DNA of 64,000 nucleotides, taken from Selaginella moellendorffii (Eukaryota; Streptophyta; Lycopodiopsida; Selaginellales; Selaginellaceae). This document shows positions 14,301-24,895 of the stretch, one piece after another. The notes below the pieces were generated by a model. That model was not told where the DNA came from, searched no databases, and was given only the letters and a program-made list of their open reading frames with translations. The stretch lies in NCBI RefSeq assembly GCF_000143415.4, contig NW_003314292.1, positions 1,005,666-1,069,665 on the forward strand, in the 5' to 3' direction. The translations under genes were made by a program, and so were the position numbers. The first letter of the stretch is position 1; the number at the start of each line of letters is the position of its first letter.

Positions 14301-14733
14301 ACAGGCTCCAATCGATCCTGTCATCACTTTCTCAGTAAGAATCACATACGCAAGAGGAACAAAGAGAAAGTCTACCAGATTTTGTGAGTCGATAATGTTG
14401 GGTTCTTCGTTCTCGTTCTGCGAAAAAATAAACGATCACACATGAAACATGCCTTGCCTTTCGATTAACTCTACCTGGACAGTGCCGCTCTCATCCTTGA
14501 TCGCCGATCCAGACTCCTCGCCAGTAGCGGCAACAGCAGCGTCCGCATTCTTCGATTCCACTCGCTGCTGCTGTCGCTTCAATCGAAATTCCTCCAGCTA
14601 GAACAAAACACTGACAAATCAAGAGCTGGATTTCAGAGAAATCCAATGCGAGGGATCGACCGATCGCCGATCTGAAACATACCCGCTTCTTCCCGGCCGC
14701 GCGCAAGCTGTCCTTGCTCCTCGACGCGTCCAT
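8374..14733 (-). CDS. TNO1: TNO1-like TGN-localised SYP41-interacting long coiled-coil protein
   Basis: Ten exons, 5' to 3': 14733-14683, 14597-14475, 14417-14376, 14317-14264, 14211-9775, 9718-9475, 9416-8863, 8806-8683, 8624-8543, 8488-8374. All junctions are GT-AG and keep frame, giving 1941 residues. The N terminus (SLRAAGKKRLEEFRLKRQ) has the basic LAAGRKKLQQFRQKK-like signature of plant TNO1 and its paralogue. Nearly all the rest is heptad coiled coil. The last 80 residues keep the family tail: a short conserved block (NAFKSLG), then a basic Arg-rich turn and a single C-terminal membrane helix (LSLIVYWIAIHVWIAAAVTM). In Arabidopsis, TNO1 tethers at the trans-Golgi network with the syntaxin SYP41 and supports vacuolar sorting and salt tolerance. 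A perfect-period internal repeat lies in exon 5. Function rests on tail, head and length similarity (about 1.8 kb residues in Arabidopsis). Confidence 0.85.
12440..13245 (-). repeat. Four 201-bp in-frame tandem repeats inside TNO1-like exon 5
   Basis: The same landmark recurs at 12569, 12770, 12971 and 13172, exactly 201 bp apart, so each unit encodes 67 residues (core KLESLENQL, then EKLSREKGDALAAENSRL). The middle units are almost identical at DNA level, which indicates recent duplication or gene conversion. Since 67 is nine heptads plus four, each unit adds a coiled-coil stutter. Confidence 0.95.
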
Positions 14734-14926
14734 CGCGAACCCTAAACCCACTAGAGAGCAATGGTCGCGAGTTCGATACACTTCCAGCGCTTTTATTAGC
14801 CTAGATAGCTAAAAGAGAGAGAACAGAGAAGAATGGCGATCGGCCGTGGGAGGAGGAGGCTATGGCGGCGGCTGGAGCGGCGGCGCGCGGTCCATCTCGG
14901 CGGATTTTGAATGGCAGCAAGCTGGA
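14734..14926. promoter_or_regulatory. Bidirectional promoter between TNO1-like and NAA60
   Basis: Only 193 bp separate the two divergent start codons, so both transcription starts and both 5' UTRs must fit here or overlap. The minus-strand leader contains AACCCTAA/TTAGGGTT just before the TNO1-like ATG, a telo-box-like motif common in plant housekeeping promoters. No TATA box is obvious. Shared regulation is inferred from spacing only. Confidence 0.6.
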
Positions 14927-16232
14927 ATGGAGAGCGCTCGATCGGTGAGTGTGATTTTCCACTCCAGCAATGTAGGGTTTGTGATTGGGCGTGATCGCGG
15001 CAGAATGTGGGCGTCCAGCATCGAGCATTCGTCCCGCAGAAGGATCAGAATTTTTCCCTCGGAGCTGCGACTGGGATTCCTGTTCTTCTCGGACGAGCGG
15101 CGCATTTCCCGAATATCGCGTACCGCTGCGTGCAGCCATCCGACTTGGAGATTTTGCAAGAGATCCACGAAGCTCTTTTTCCAATCAAGTAAGCAAGAGA
15201 AGCTCGTCCTCTTCTTCTTCCTTCTTCTCTTCTCTCATTTCTTCTTCTTGGTTTTAAGATCTCGAGTTCTTTTTTGCTGTGATCTTCCTAGATATGAACT
15301 GTTCCTCTCTTCTCTTAGCATTTCTTCTTACTCAATTGGTTTTATGCTCTAAAGTTCTCCTTTGTGGCTGTGATCTATGAAATAGAGTTTTCTTCTTCTT
15401 AGCATTTCTTCTTACTTGGTTTGAAGTTCTTAAGTTCTTCGTTTTTGCTGTGATCTTCCTAGATATGAACTGGAGTTTTTCATGAGCGTCGTTCATGGGA
15501 GAGGAGTTGTCGCTTGGGCTGCCGTCGACACTGGCCGATCAGATGGGCGCGGAGAACAGCTCGTCGGTTTTATCACTGCTCGAATGATCAAAGCATCAGA
15601 GGCCGAAGTAAGTTCGTCCACACTCTCCATCTTTTCTCTCTTTTGATCTTTCTTCTTGTTCTAGTTCCAGGGGGAAGATATCCTCGGCTACGACGTCCTG
15701 AAAGCCGACCGTAACTTGCTCTACATCCTCACTTTGGGAGTCGTCAAGCCATACCGCAACTTTGGAATTGGTATGGATGATCTCTGGCTGTTCTTCACTT
15801 TCTTTTCTTTTTGATACAGCTTCCGCGTTGGTGTGGCAAGTTATCGAGTACGCACGCCGCATCTCCTCTTGCCGAGCAGTCTACTTGCACGTCATCGCCT
15901 ACAACCGAGCAGCCATCAACTTCTACCAGAAGAACACCTTCCGGTGCCTGCGTCGCCTCTCCAAGTTCTACCACATCAATGGCCACCACTACGACGCTTA
16001 CTTGTACATATACTACGTCAACGGCGGGAGGCCGCCTTGCTCGGCACTGTATCCTTTTTTTTGTTCTCCTCGCTTTCTCAGCGGGTTTGCTCGTCCTTGA
16101 CTCACTCCACTCTCGATTCTCAGCGATTTTGCAGCGGCAGCAGGGAGTTTTTTGAAGAACGCGTGCTCGTCACTGCTCGCGATGCTCTACAGGCTGAGAA
16201 ATGAGAATAGATCGAAGCTCATGGGACCATGA
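14927..16232 (+). CDS. NAA60: N-alpha-acetyltransferase NAA60 (NatF), GNAT family
   Basis: Six exons: 14927-14944, 15004-15188, 15463-15607, 15671-15770, 15820-16048, 16124-16232, giving 261 residues. The GNAT fold begins at YRCVQPSDLEILQEIHEALF. The acetyl-CoA loop R-x-x-G-x-A is RNFGIA at residues 145-150. The substrate-side strand reads AVYLHVIAYNRAAINFYQK, followed by the NAA60-specific FYHINGHHYDAYLYIYYVNG. The last 35 residues are hydrophobic and amphipathic, as in NatF enzymes, which sit on Golgi or plasma membrane and acetylate N-terminal Met of membrane proteins. The start is the ATG that joins in phase with exon 2; an overlapping ATG at 14911 is out of phase. Intron 2 is 274 bp, much longer than its neighbours, and carries a copied acceptor. 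Confidence 0.92.
15271..15472 (+). repeat. Duplicated 3' splice site within NAA60 intron 2
   Basis: A 31-bp stretch containing the polypyrimidine tract, the acceptor AG and the first bases of exon 3 occurs twice without mismatch, at 15271-15301 and 15442-15472. AGCATTTCTTCTTACT also recurs between them. Only the second copy continues into coding sequence; using the first would run into a TAA after about 20 codons. Confidence 0.9.
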
Positions 16233-16541
16233 CGAAGAAACGAGAGAAACTCTTTCCCAGGGACAAAATTACTGTTAAGACTTAACTGTTGCCTTTAAGT
16301 GTGAACGAAGAACCCTAAATTTTGGTCACGGGCTCTTCGTCTTCGTCCGGGAGTGGCGAGGCGGGCGGGCGGGCGATTCACGAAAAGAATCCGCTATCGT
16401 CGAATGTGGGTCTCCAGTTCCAGGTATCCTCTTCGCATTCGTTGATTGATCCGTTCGTTCAAGCCAAAAGAAATGCCCAGAAGGAGACGCGCTGGCCGCG
16501 CTCTAGGGCCGCGGATTTGAGCTGAATGGTGTGGATGCGCC
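16233..16541 (+). other. NAA60 3' end and transporter promoter/5' UTR
   Basis: This gap separates two genes in the same direction. It contains the NAA60 3' UTR and, from about 16310, a GC-rich segment with GGCGGGCGGGCGGG that fits a promoter or leader. No coding exon is supported. Confidence 0.5.
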
Positions 16542-18413
16542 ATGATCTTCCTCAAGATGTTCAACCTTTTTGTCTCGCGGAAGCTTCTCAAGCGCAAAGA
16601 CAGTCACGGTTCTCTCTTTTCTCCTTTTTCTTCTCTTTGGTTGGTTCCTTGTTCTTTAGGCAAGATGTTCTAAGCGTTTTCTTCCTTTTTTCTTGTGTTT
16701 CTTCTCATGAATTTTCTCTCATGATTTTCTCTTCTCTCTTTTTGCCTTTACTTTTTTGGATCCTTGTTCTTACCCAAGCGTTTTCTTCTTGGTTTCTTTG
16801 CGTTTTCTTGCAAATCTTCTTCGTTTCACTGAGTGATGTGAATTCTCTCTTTTGATTTTCTCAAGTTTTTCTTCTCTCTTTTTTTTGGTTCCTTGGGAAA
16901 GATGTTCTAAGCCTTTTCTTCCTTCTTTCTTGGCTTCTTTGTGTTTCTCAAAGCTGATGTGAATTCTCTCTTTTGGTTTTTCCAGCTTCGCCAGCTTCTT
17001 TGGTGGATGATCTACGCGCATCGCTGCTGAGCGATCTTCGCACGTCCGATGGTGCCAAGAGACAACAGCAGCGTTTCTGCGGCCCCAGTGCCGCTCTAAC
17101 TTTCAACTTCCTCGTCGCGGTGGCCATCATATTGATGAACAAATCGGTTGAGTAGAGCTCGTTCTCTTTTTCTTTCCTTCGTCTACTTATCCAGAGTTCT
17201 ACTCTCAGGTTCTTGGCAGAGTTGGATTTAACTTTCCCATAGCGCTCACATTCTTGCACTACTCCGTAAGCTGGATTTTCATGTGTATATTGAATGCCTG
17301 CTCGCTTCTCCCGGCCGCTCCTCCGCTCAAAGCAACGCCAATCTCGTCACTCTTTGGTCTCGGTATTGTCATGGCGTTTTCCAACGGACTCGCGAACGTC
17401 AGTCTGAAATACAACAGGTATCACGTTTCTTCTTCTTTGTTTCTTTGCTTCTTAGTTTCTAACTTCACGTTTTCTCTCGATGATATCGCAGTGTAGGATT
17501 CTACCAAATGGCCAAGATCGCAGTCACACCTACGATTGTATTGTCCGAATTCATGCTCTTCGCAAAGAGAGTTTCCATCCAAAAGGTGACTGATTTGAGC
17601 AACTTTGGTGTGTTTCTTACATGTTTTTCTTTTCAGGTGCTAGCGTTAGCTGTTGTTTCCGTGGGAGTGGCCATTGCCACCGTGACAGACTTACAGTTCC
17701 ATTTGTTCGGAGCTCTGGTAGCAGTAGCGTGGATCATCCCCAGCGCGATCAACAAGATCCTCTGGTCGAATCTACAACAGCAAGAAGGCTGGACGGCGCT
17801 TGCGTAAGCTGCTGCCTCCTTTTCACCCCCTCTCCGGCGCTGATATTGGTAGTCCATTCTAATACACGATTGAACGTACCATCTCTTTCAAGCTGGAGAC
17901 TAAAACTCTCTCTTTTTCCAGGCTTATGTGGAGAACCACTCCGATAACTCTCCTCACGCTTCTCATCCTCATGCCGTGGCTCGATCCACCGGGATTTTTT
18001 TCGTTCCAATGGAGTTTCTTTAGCACAGCCGCGGTGTTATCGTCCGCTGTTCTTGGATTTCTTCTTCAGTGGTCTGGAGCTCTAGCACTCGGGTATGATC
18101 TTCTTTTCTTTCTTCTCCAGCCCAGGAAAAAAACGTGAAATCTTTCTTTCCTCGTGAAAACAGTGCCACTTCCGCGACGACTCATGTGGTTCTCGGACAG
18201 TTTAAGACGTGCGTTATACTTCTCGGCGGTTACGTTTTCTTCCACTCCAATCCAGGATCCAAGAGCCTCTCCGGCGCGACCATGGCTTTGAGTGGCATGG
18301 CCTTCTACACTTTCCTCAACTTAAAGCCCGAGGGAAGCGATTCGAGCAAAGCATCATCCACAAAGAAGCTAAGCCGAGCAGCAGTCGCTCACGAGAGCCA
18401 AGAATCCGTCTAG
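16542..18413 (+). CDS. Golgi-type nucleotide-sugar/triose-phosphate family transporter (DMT superfamily)
   Basis: Seven exons: 16542-16608, 16986-17146, 17209-17417, 17492-17585, 17637-17803, 17922-18092, 18164-18413; 372 residues. A short basic N terminus and a 35-residue Arg/Ser-rich cytosolic segment lead into about ten membrane helices. Family landmarks are NSVGFYQMAKIAVTPTIV (helix 3-4), AVVSVGVAIATVTDLQF, and SATTHVVLGQFKTCVILLGG near the C terminus. I place it in the plant clade of uncharacterised nucleotide-sugar transporters (AT4G32272-like, from memory), next to the UDP-xylose group but with VAWIIPSAINKILWSNLQQQ as its own signature. The expected role is exchange of a nucleotide sugar for nucleotide monophosphate across the Golgi membrane. 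The substrate cannot be read from sequence. Intron 1 (377 bp) is long for this locus and made of repeated TTTTCTTCTCTC pyrimidine blocks. Confidence 0.85.
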
Positions 18414-18529
18414 CAGCGCAGCAAAGCTCCTCCCAGAGAAAAGAGAAGTGTACATAACTAGAGAGAAGAACACGAGTTTGAAGCTCTGCAAAGTTTGTAA
18501 GCTTTATTTGACGAGTGAGAAGAACGAAC

Positions 18530-18859
18530 TTAGGCAGTCCCACAAAACTCCGACTTACATTCTCTCGCGACTCGAGTGAAGTTGGAGGTCTTGTCACTGG
18601 AGTAGCCGGTGTTGCAGAAGCAGGACGCCGAGAGAGGATTGTTCATGTACTGTGTGCAGCAGCTCACGAAGCAAGCCACCCCGGGAGAGCTGCAAAAATC
18701 GATGCAGCCGGCCACTTCGCTCGCATACTTCACACAAGTCCTGTTCCTCTCGGGAGAGATACTGGCATTCCCCGCTGCATTAGTCCATGGAACCATGCTG
18801 GACAGCGAGAGCACCAAGATCACGGGAAGAACTACCAGAAGTACTGCTGCCTGCTTCAT
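18530..18859 (-). CDS. Small secreted cysteine-rich protein, family not recognised
   Basis: Intronless gene of 109 residues. The ATG at 18859 opens a clear signal peptide (MKQAAVLLVVLPVILVLSLS), with likely cleavage near SMVPWTNAAG. The mature part of about 80 residues has ten cysteines, including the CC pair in CFVSCCTQY, CFC, and a final ECKSEFC, plus N-x-S/T sites. A TATATATATA box lies at 18912-18921, about 50 bp upstream of the ATG, which supports it as a real transcription unit. Even cysteine number and size resemble secreted antimicrobial or signalling peptides, but the spacing does not match defensin, LTP, snakin or thionin patterns that I know. Treat as a hypothetical secreted disulfide-rich protein. 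Confidence 0.7.
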   Translation of the reverse strand: MKQAAVLLVVLPVILVLSLSSMVPWTNAAGNASISPERNRTCVKYASEVAGCIDFCSSPGVACFVSCCTQYMNNPLSASCFCNTGYSSDKTSNFTRVARECKSEFCGTA

Positions 18860-18911
18860 CTCTGCTGATTCTCTGTCCTGTAACCCCTGTGCTTCTCTGC
18901 CTTTCCTGTGA

Positions 18912-18921
18912 ATATATATAT
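18912..18921 (-). promoter_or_regulatory. TATA box of the cysteine-rich gene
   Basis: A run of five TA dinucleotides about 53-62 bp upstream of the minus-strand ATG at 18859. Spacing fits a TATA box with a leader of roughly 20-30 nt. Confidence 0.5.
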
Positions 18922-19109
18922 CCAAAAGGCCATCTTCGTTCAACCTTCCCCATGGCTGCTTTGTCAAAGAATACGTGGAACGCATCGCGGTGGCCGCCGT
19001 TTATTGCGTGTCTCAATTGTCCACGGCAGCCCGGCCACCACGTTCCTTATTGAATTTACACCATCACCCCCGTCGTGATCCAAAAACAAAAATTTCCTGA
19101 CGAGGATTT

Positions 19110-22100
19110 TTACAGCAGCATCCTCTCCGGGTCCTGCAAATTGGCTGAGAGAGCCTCTAGCAGCCGACCTGAATGAAGGGAAGAGTAATTTATGACGTGA
19201 AGGAAGAAAGAACGGAGTGCTCTTACCAGCGATTGTGGTGTCAAAAACTCTGTTGTCTGCCGATAAAGTCATGCCCATCTTGGTCACGGTACGTGGCCTT
19301 CCTCCGCTTTCCGAACAGTCTTCCCAGACAACGACTTTCTCGCCTTTGCCAACAGCAAGAATGCAAGCCTGAAATTAAACAATAAATTGATGGTTGATCA
19401 ATAGCAACTTATAGTCGTACCTGGGGTGGATTGATAATAGCACAGAATCTGTCCACGGGGAACATTCCAAGATTCGAGATACTGTTAAGATTTAAACCAT
19501 TAGCCATCCCTCAAAAAATTTCATACCACATAGCCAACCTGAACGTGCCTCCTTGGAATTCCTCAGGTTTCAGCTTCCCAGTTCTTGCTCTTTCGGCAAG
19601 AGCTTTCACCTGAGTGCACGAAGATTTCAGAAACTAGTGACGTTGAGTAAAAGGATCTTACCTCCGTCGAGATTGCAGACAAAGTCTTCAAATCCGCATT
19701 CTTTACAATTGGAGTAATCAAGCCCTGCAACACAGCACACAATCGGAGTTAAAACTTGGATCCAAATAATATTTTCGTACCTTATCAGTAGCAACTGCTA
19801 TGGAGATATCTATTGTTTTGTGGAAAACAATCTCTTCAGCCTTCTCATCCCAAAAAGCTGAAAAACATTTCACCCGGAAGTCATAAGACTTTGAAAAAGA
19901 ACCACGTCTTACCATTTGCTTCGGGCACGGATCTTAACGCAAGAGCCGTCGCTCGTATCACGAAATCATTAACCGAAACAGCAGCACCATGTTTCTCTGT
20001 AAAAGGAAAACGAATGAGCACAAACACAAAGGCGCACTGAACAACTGACCTTTCATCTCCTTTCTTAACAACAATGTCGAATCAAGAATCGCGTCTGCAC
20101 ATACACATACACAATAAGCTCCAATCTTAAAGTGTTTTCATAGACAAGTGACTGACCAGCAGATATGTAGAAGTGAGGAATACCAAACTTGGACTCGATC
20201 AGCCTCTTCGCAATGATCTACAGTAAGATGGTCACGAGAAAAGCTGTGACGAAATAAGCAAACCAAGAATAACTTACTCTTCTGATCTGACTAGTGGGTA
20301 TATCTTCAAAATCCAGAGACGTGGGAGGTGACGGGCGAGACTTAGCATCCTTTGGAGGTTTCCCAGGTTTCGTGCCACCTTTAATGGCAGCCAAAACATC
20401 ACCTTTCAAAACCACCCCCCGAGGACCTGTACCATTTATGGATGAAGCATCCAACCCGCTTTCAGCAAGTAACCTTCTTACTGATGGGCCTACTCTTGAC
20501 AAAGCCTTAGAGCCAGCAGCTGCTGGAGGTTTGGACATCACGGAAACCTTGCTAGAAGCATCTGCCTGTGGTTTTCCCTCGGTCTTTGTGGCAGGGGGCT
20601 GACCACTAAAATCAGCAGCAGCTACTTTCGCAATATCTTCTTCATTCTCGACCTGGAGAAACACAATAAGAACCTACAAGGAGTGGAATCACGTACCATG
20701 ACTCCGATAGTTTGACCAATCGGCACATTCTTCGATCCTGAAGGAGATGCTATCTTAGCCAAATATCTGAAAATAAACAACAGTTCTTAGTGCAGTGTAA
20801 AGAAAACAAGAAGAGGCGTAGAAACGATGGACATACCCTTCTTCCACCGACTCAAAATCCACTGTTGCTTTATCCGTTTCTATTGTACAGAGAACATCCC
20901 CCGCGGAGACCTGTGTAGTTTATTAAAGACTGACCGGATGAAACACGAAGGCTAAAGTATTACCTTGTCTCTTTCCTTTTTTTTCCATTCCACAATGTTT
21001 CCTTGCGTCTGCACGAGTATTAAACTAGTTTCTTTGCCTCGAAATCGGTAGAATAGTGCATACCATAGTTGGAGACAATGCTGGCATCCCAAGAACAATG
21101 TGCGGCGGCAAGTTCGATGCTGGGGGAGGCTTGACGTTGGCTTGCTGTGCTGTGGACGATGGCTTCGATGAGGGCTGTGCTTCCTTTTTGGCTGCCGGGG
21201 GAGCAGCAAAATCACTGCTCGATACTTTACCGATATCAGACGAGTCCTCTACCTAGTACGCAAGCATATACGTGCTCAGTTGACTCTGCTATAAAGACTT
21301 AAAAGCCTACCATAACTCCGATTGTCTGACCAACTGAAACGTTGTTTGTGCCCCCCGGAACCAGGATCTTTGCTAGAAATCTGCATGGAGTTTGTAAGAA
21401 CGTAAGACTCTTAACAGGTCACGTACGCACCCTTCCTCCACAGACTCGAAATCGACAGTAGCCTTGTCAGTTTCTATCACGCACAGAACATCTCCCGGGG
21501 ACACCTGTGGTATAAGGACAGCATGAACTGACCAGTAGCAAAGATTTGCTATTGAGTACCTTGTCACCCTCTTTCTTTTTCCACTGTATAACGTTTCCCT
21601 GTGTCTGCACAATCACCTCGGTAAATACCTCAAAGTATCAAACTAAAGAAAAACTCCATACCATAGTGGGAGAAAGCGCGGGCATTCCGAGAACGATAGC
21701 GGGAGGCTCTGAGAAAATAAATCATCCATGGAATCCCTCGTAAAGGAGAAAGCAACCAAAAAAATCGCACATACCGCCAGAGGCAAAGCATCGAATTCCG
21801 GACACTGACTGGCAAAAAAAACTGGTTATTTTTCTCGCAGAAAGATCAAAGCGTTCCAAAAAGCTGGCTACTTACCAAAGACGCCGGCTTCCATGCTTGA
21901 ACCGCGATCGCGTTCGTCGATCTAGAAAAAATTAAATTCAAGCAATGGAGCAGCTCAAGAGAAATTCCATTCCAATGCGCAAGTCTACCTGAACAAGGAT
22001 TGCGCATCAAAGCAGCAGCTCTCCGGTGGTCTGCAATCCCAAATTCAGTCATCGAGAAGCTAGAACCGGAGCATTGCGCGATCGGAGTACCTGAGAAAGT

Positions 22101-22161
22101 GGGAATTGGAGAATCGAAGTGCCGCGGGACGAAACGCCCGAATCAGGCGCCGTGCCGCCAT
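19110..22161 (-). CDS. Dihydrolipoamide acyltransferase-like (PDC E2 / E3BP-like), two lipoyl domains, catalytic His absent
   Basis: Twenty-two small exons, high to low: 22161-22091, 22030-21989, 21921-21876, 21808-21775, 21708-21662, 21604-21560, 21504-21431, 21380-21311, 21252-21064, 21008-20964, 20910-20837, 20766-20697, 20652-20278, 20217-20157, 20094-20050, 19996-19913, 19857-19781, 19724-19662, 19609-19539, 19481-19421, 19368-19227, 19168-19110; all GT-AG and in frame, 614 residues. An Arg-rich N terminus ([20 protein letters not shown]) looks mitochondrial. Two lipoyl domains follow (about 67-143 and 193-269; lipoyl Lys109 and Lys235 in ETDKAT), then a subunit-binding domain (about 321-361, [14 protein letters not shown]) and a 2-oxoacid acyltransferase domain (about 394-614). 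The layout matches the two-lipoyl plant mitochondrial E2. The active-site signature DHRxxDG is replaced by DNRVFDT, so Asn587 stands where the catalytic His should be. The protein may be structural rather than an active acetyltransferase. Confidence 0.88.
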
Positions 22162-22350
22162 CGCGGACCCCCTTCCTCCTCCTCTCCTGCCCTAATCCTC
22201 AAACCCTAATGCCACATTTTCGAGAAACCTCTGTTTTTATAAAATCGAAAGCTTTGTTCTTCTACATAGGATTAGAGCTAGAAAGAAAGCTTCCATGCTC
22301 GCCGTATCTCCATTTCTCAGCTCTTCCTCTCAAATATTCTCTTGTTTGCC

Positions 22351-22382
22351 ACTCTCTCTCTCTCTCTCACTCTCTCTCTCTC
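22351..22382. repeat. CT microsatellite downstream of PIN
   Basis: Interrupted (CT)n tract in the short gap between the start of the acyltransferase gene and the stop codon of the PIN gene. It lies in the expected PIN 3' UTR on the minus strand, where it reads GA. Confidence 0.8.
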
Positions 22383-22405
22383 CAAGATAGAAAATCCACT
22401 AAGCA

Positions 22406-24895
22406 CTACAGACCCAAGAGCACGTAATACAAGAGAGTGATTGGAAATGACACGAGCATGCCGAAGATGACCCTGTAGAAAAAGAAAAGTTCGAGAAAAT
22501 GAGCGAAGAATGAGCAAAGCGATCGAATTTTCGAGCAAAGCGATCGAATTTTCACGCAAAGATCCGAAAAAAAGCGAGGGAGGAAACGAGGCTTACGCGG
22601 TGCTCAAAATGTCGGGATGGACATTATACTCCTTGGCGAAAACAAAAGGAACGATTCCTTGAGGCAGTGCGGCCTACGAGAAAAAAGATGGAGAGAAAAG
22701 TTAGAAATCCTTTCCGGTGATTGAAAATTTTTGCGAGCGCTTGAAACGTACCTGGACGATGGAGACTTTGAGCTCCACACTCCGGAGTCCACAGGCGATG
22801 GACGCGGCCGCCATGACCGCCGGGCCGGTGAGAAATCGCACCACCATGCCGTAGATCGCCAGAGAAGTTCCACACGCCAAAAGTCTCTTCTGGAGAGCCA
22901 TGAAAAGTCCTGCTCGCGAAGAACAATCGTCAAAAACTCTCCAGAAAGAAAACATATGATCTTCACTCACCCAAGCTGAACATAGCCATCCCCAGGCCAG
23001 CTTTGGAGAGAATTGTGATGGACTTGTCGACGATCACAGGCATTTCGATGTGCCACCTTAGAAAAACGAAGAAAAAGAAAGAATGGTTTTGAGAAGATCT
23101 CCGGAAGAACGAGAAGAAGATCTAACTTACTTGAACGAGATGAGAGCCCAGATAACTCCGATCAAGCTCGAGTAAGTGTTGGGATTGCGAACAAGCTTTC
23201 GCCACACCATGCTCAGTATCACCCTCGTCATAATTCGAGCCGGAGGCATCTCGGCCTTGTTGTCGCCGTCTTTCGGAGCCAGCTCCGCCGTGGAGCTGGA
23301 TCCAATCTTGATGAGGCTTGGCCCCTCCTTATCCGCGATCATGGATTCATCCCCACGGAAGCTCGGCCTGTTGCCAAAGCTAAAGTCGTCTCGATCGTAC
23401 TCGTCGTATTGTCGGCCAGGAACTGCAAGACAACACGAATCCACAAAGTCAAGCCGGGAAATGCTTATAAATCACGAGAGCTACGTAACGTTTCTGGCTG
23501 CAAGCACTGCTTCGAGCAAGCGGGGGATGCGAAGAGATGAAAGAGTGAAGCTTGCTTACCGGATTGATGAGCGAGTGGCGATAGTCTCTCTTTCAAGTCT
23601 CCTCCATTAATGTTGTTGTTCGTGGTGGTGGTGGCAGTATAGTCCGAAGTTCCACCATAGCCACCAAGAACACCACCGTGTTGCTGCTGCTGGTGCTGCG
23701 GATGAGCTTCCGAGACTGGCGAGGCGCTGGAGCTCCACACGAACATGTGGAGATCTTTAGCGTTTGGATCCTCGGCCGCTACCGCTGACCTGTTGTTGTG
23801 GACGAGCTTTGGAGAAGCGCGGAGTTCTCCTCCGTGGTGATGCTTTGGAGAGAATCCAAAGCCAGCGGACGGGCCATCGCCGGGCTTTGGAAAGATGGAG
23901 CTGCTGCTGTTGTAGAGCGGGAAGCGAGGTGACGGCGAGGCGGCGGCGGCATTGTTGAGAGCTCGCGAGTTCTCCTCGTTGAAGTTGGAGGTTCTCGGCG
24001 TCGGACCGCGCGACGAGTGGAGCGAGTAGACATCCGTGTTGGTGAAATTCGACTGCCGCGGTGGTGGGATGTTGGTGAAGCTCATGAGCGAGTAGAAGTC
24101 ATTCCGGTTGAAGCTCGACTCTCTCGGAGTCAAGTTCCGCGACGAATGCATCGAGTAAATCTCCGCTCCGGTGAGGTTGGAGGGCCGGGGGGTGAGCGCT
24201 TTGGACGACGGCATGGATCTGAGACCCACGGATCTCCTCGGCGAGAGCATCGAGTGGTGCGAGGACACCGACTTCCTCACGGTGACGTGAATCTTTCCAT
24301 CGTCGCCCACCTCGGCGTCGGTCTGGAGCGGCTCGCGGCCGTCGAGCGAAACCACGTCCGACTCGATCTTGAACGAGATGATGGATCCGGCGGTGTCGGG
24401 GAACTGTTCTTGGATGAGCAACTTCGCGCTGCGGTACTCGTAGAGGAAGAGTAGAAAGGTGTACCAGATGACGCACTGGAGCACCACCGCCTGGACGATC
24501 AATCCACCGGGCTTGGCTCCATACATGGCTGCCAGGAGTGGAATTCCCATCACCAGCGTGTTTGGAAGCGTGGCGAGCATGAACAAGGTGATGAGCCACT
24601 CGAGGCTGCCGTGGCGCGACAACTTGACCCAGAGCGCGAGCGCGGCGAGAATTGCGAGCTTCTGGACGATGTCGGCGGCGATGAACTTGAGATTCATGGC
24701 GTAGGGGTTGTTGCTGCTGACGATCTCGAACGAGAGCAGCGGCACCGCGAAGATGGCGACGAAGCGATTGATCCCGCCGCACTGCTCCGGCGTGAGGATC
24801 CCCCACCACCTCACCGAGCCGTAGGCCAGGATCATCGCGACGTAGAGTGGCACCACGGCGCTCAGCACGGTGTAGAGATCATGGAGACTTATCAT
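22406..24895 (-). CDS. PIN: PIN auxin efflux carrier, canonical long-loop type
   Basis: Six exons: 24895-23560, 23422-23131, 23056-22971, 22909-22752, 22673-22597, 22472-22406; 671 residues. The start [20 protein letters not shown] is the universal PIN N terminus; codons upstream in the same frame are not conserved. Five N-terminal helices contain NxxxxP-type motifs ([32 protein letters not shown]). The hydrophilic loop (about 160-510) holds TPRxS(N/S) phosphorylation motifs at Thr235, Thr256 and Thr298, with a variant PPRQSN at 277. C-terminal helices keep [24 protein letters not shown] and [23 protein letters not shown]. Such long PINs are polar plasma-membrane auxin exporters directed by PINOID/D6PK kinases. 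The conserved loop sites suggest that regulation here. The loop also contains poly-Gln/His and Asn/Thr tracts. Confidence 0.95.
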
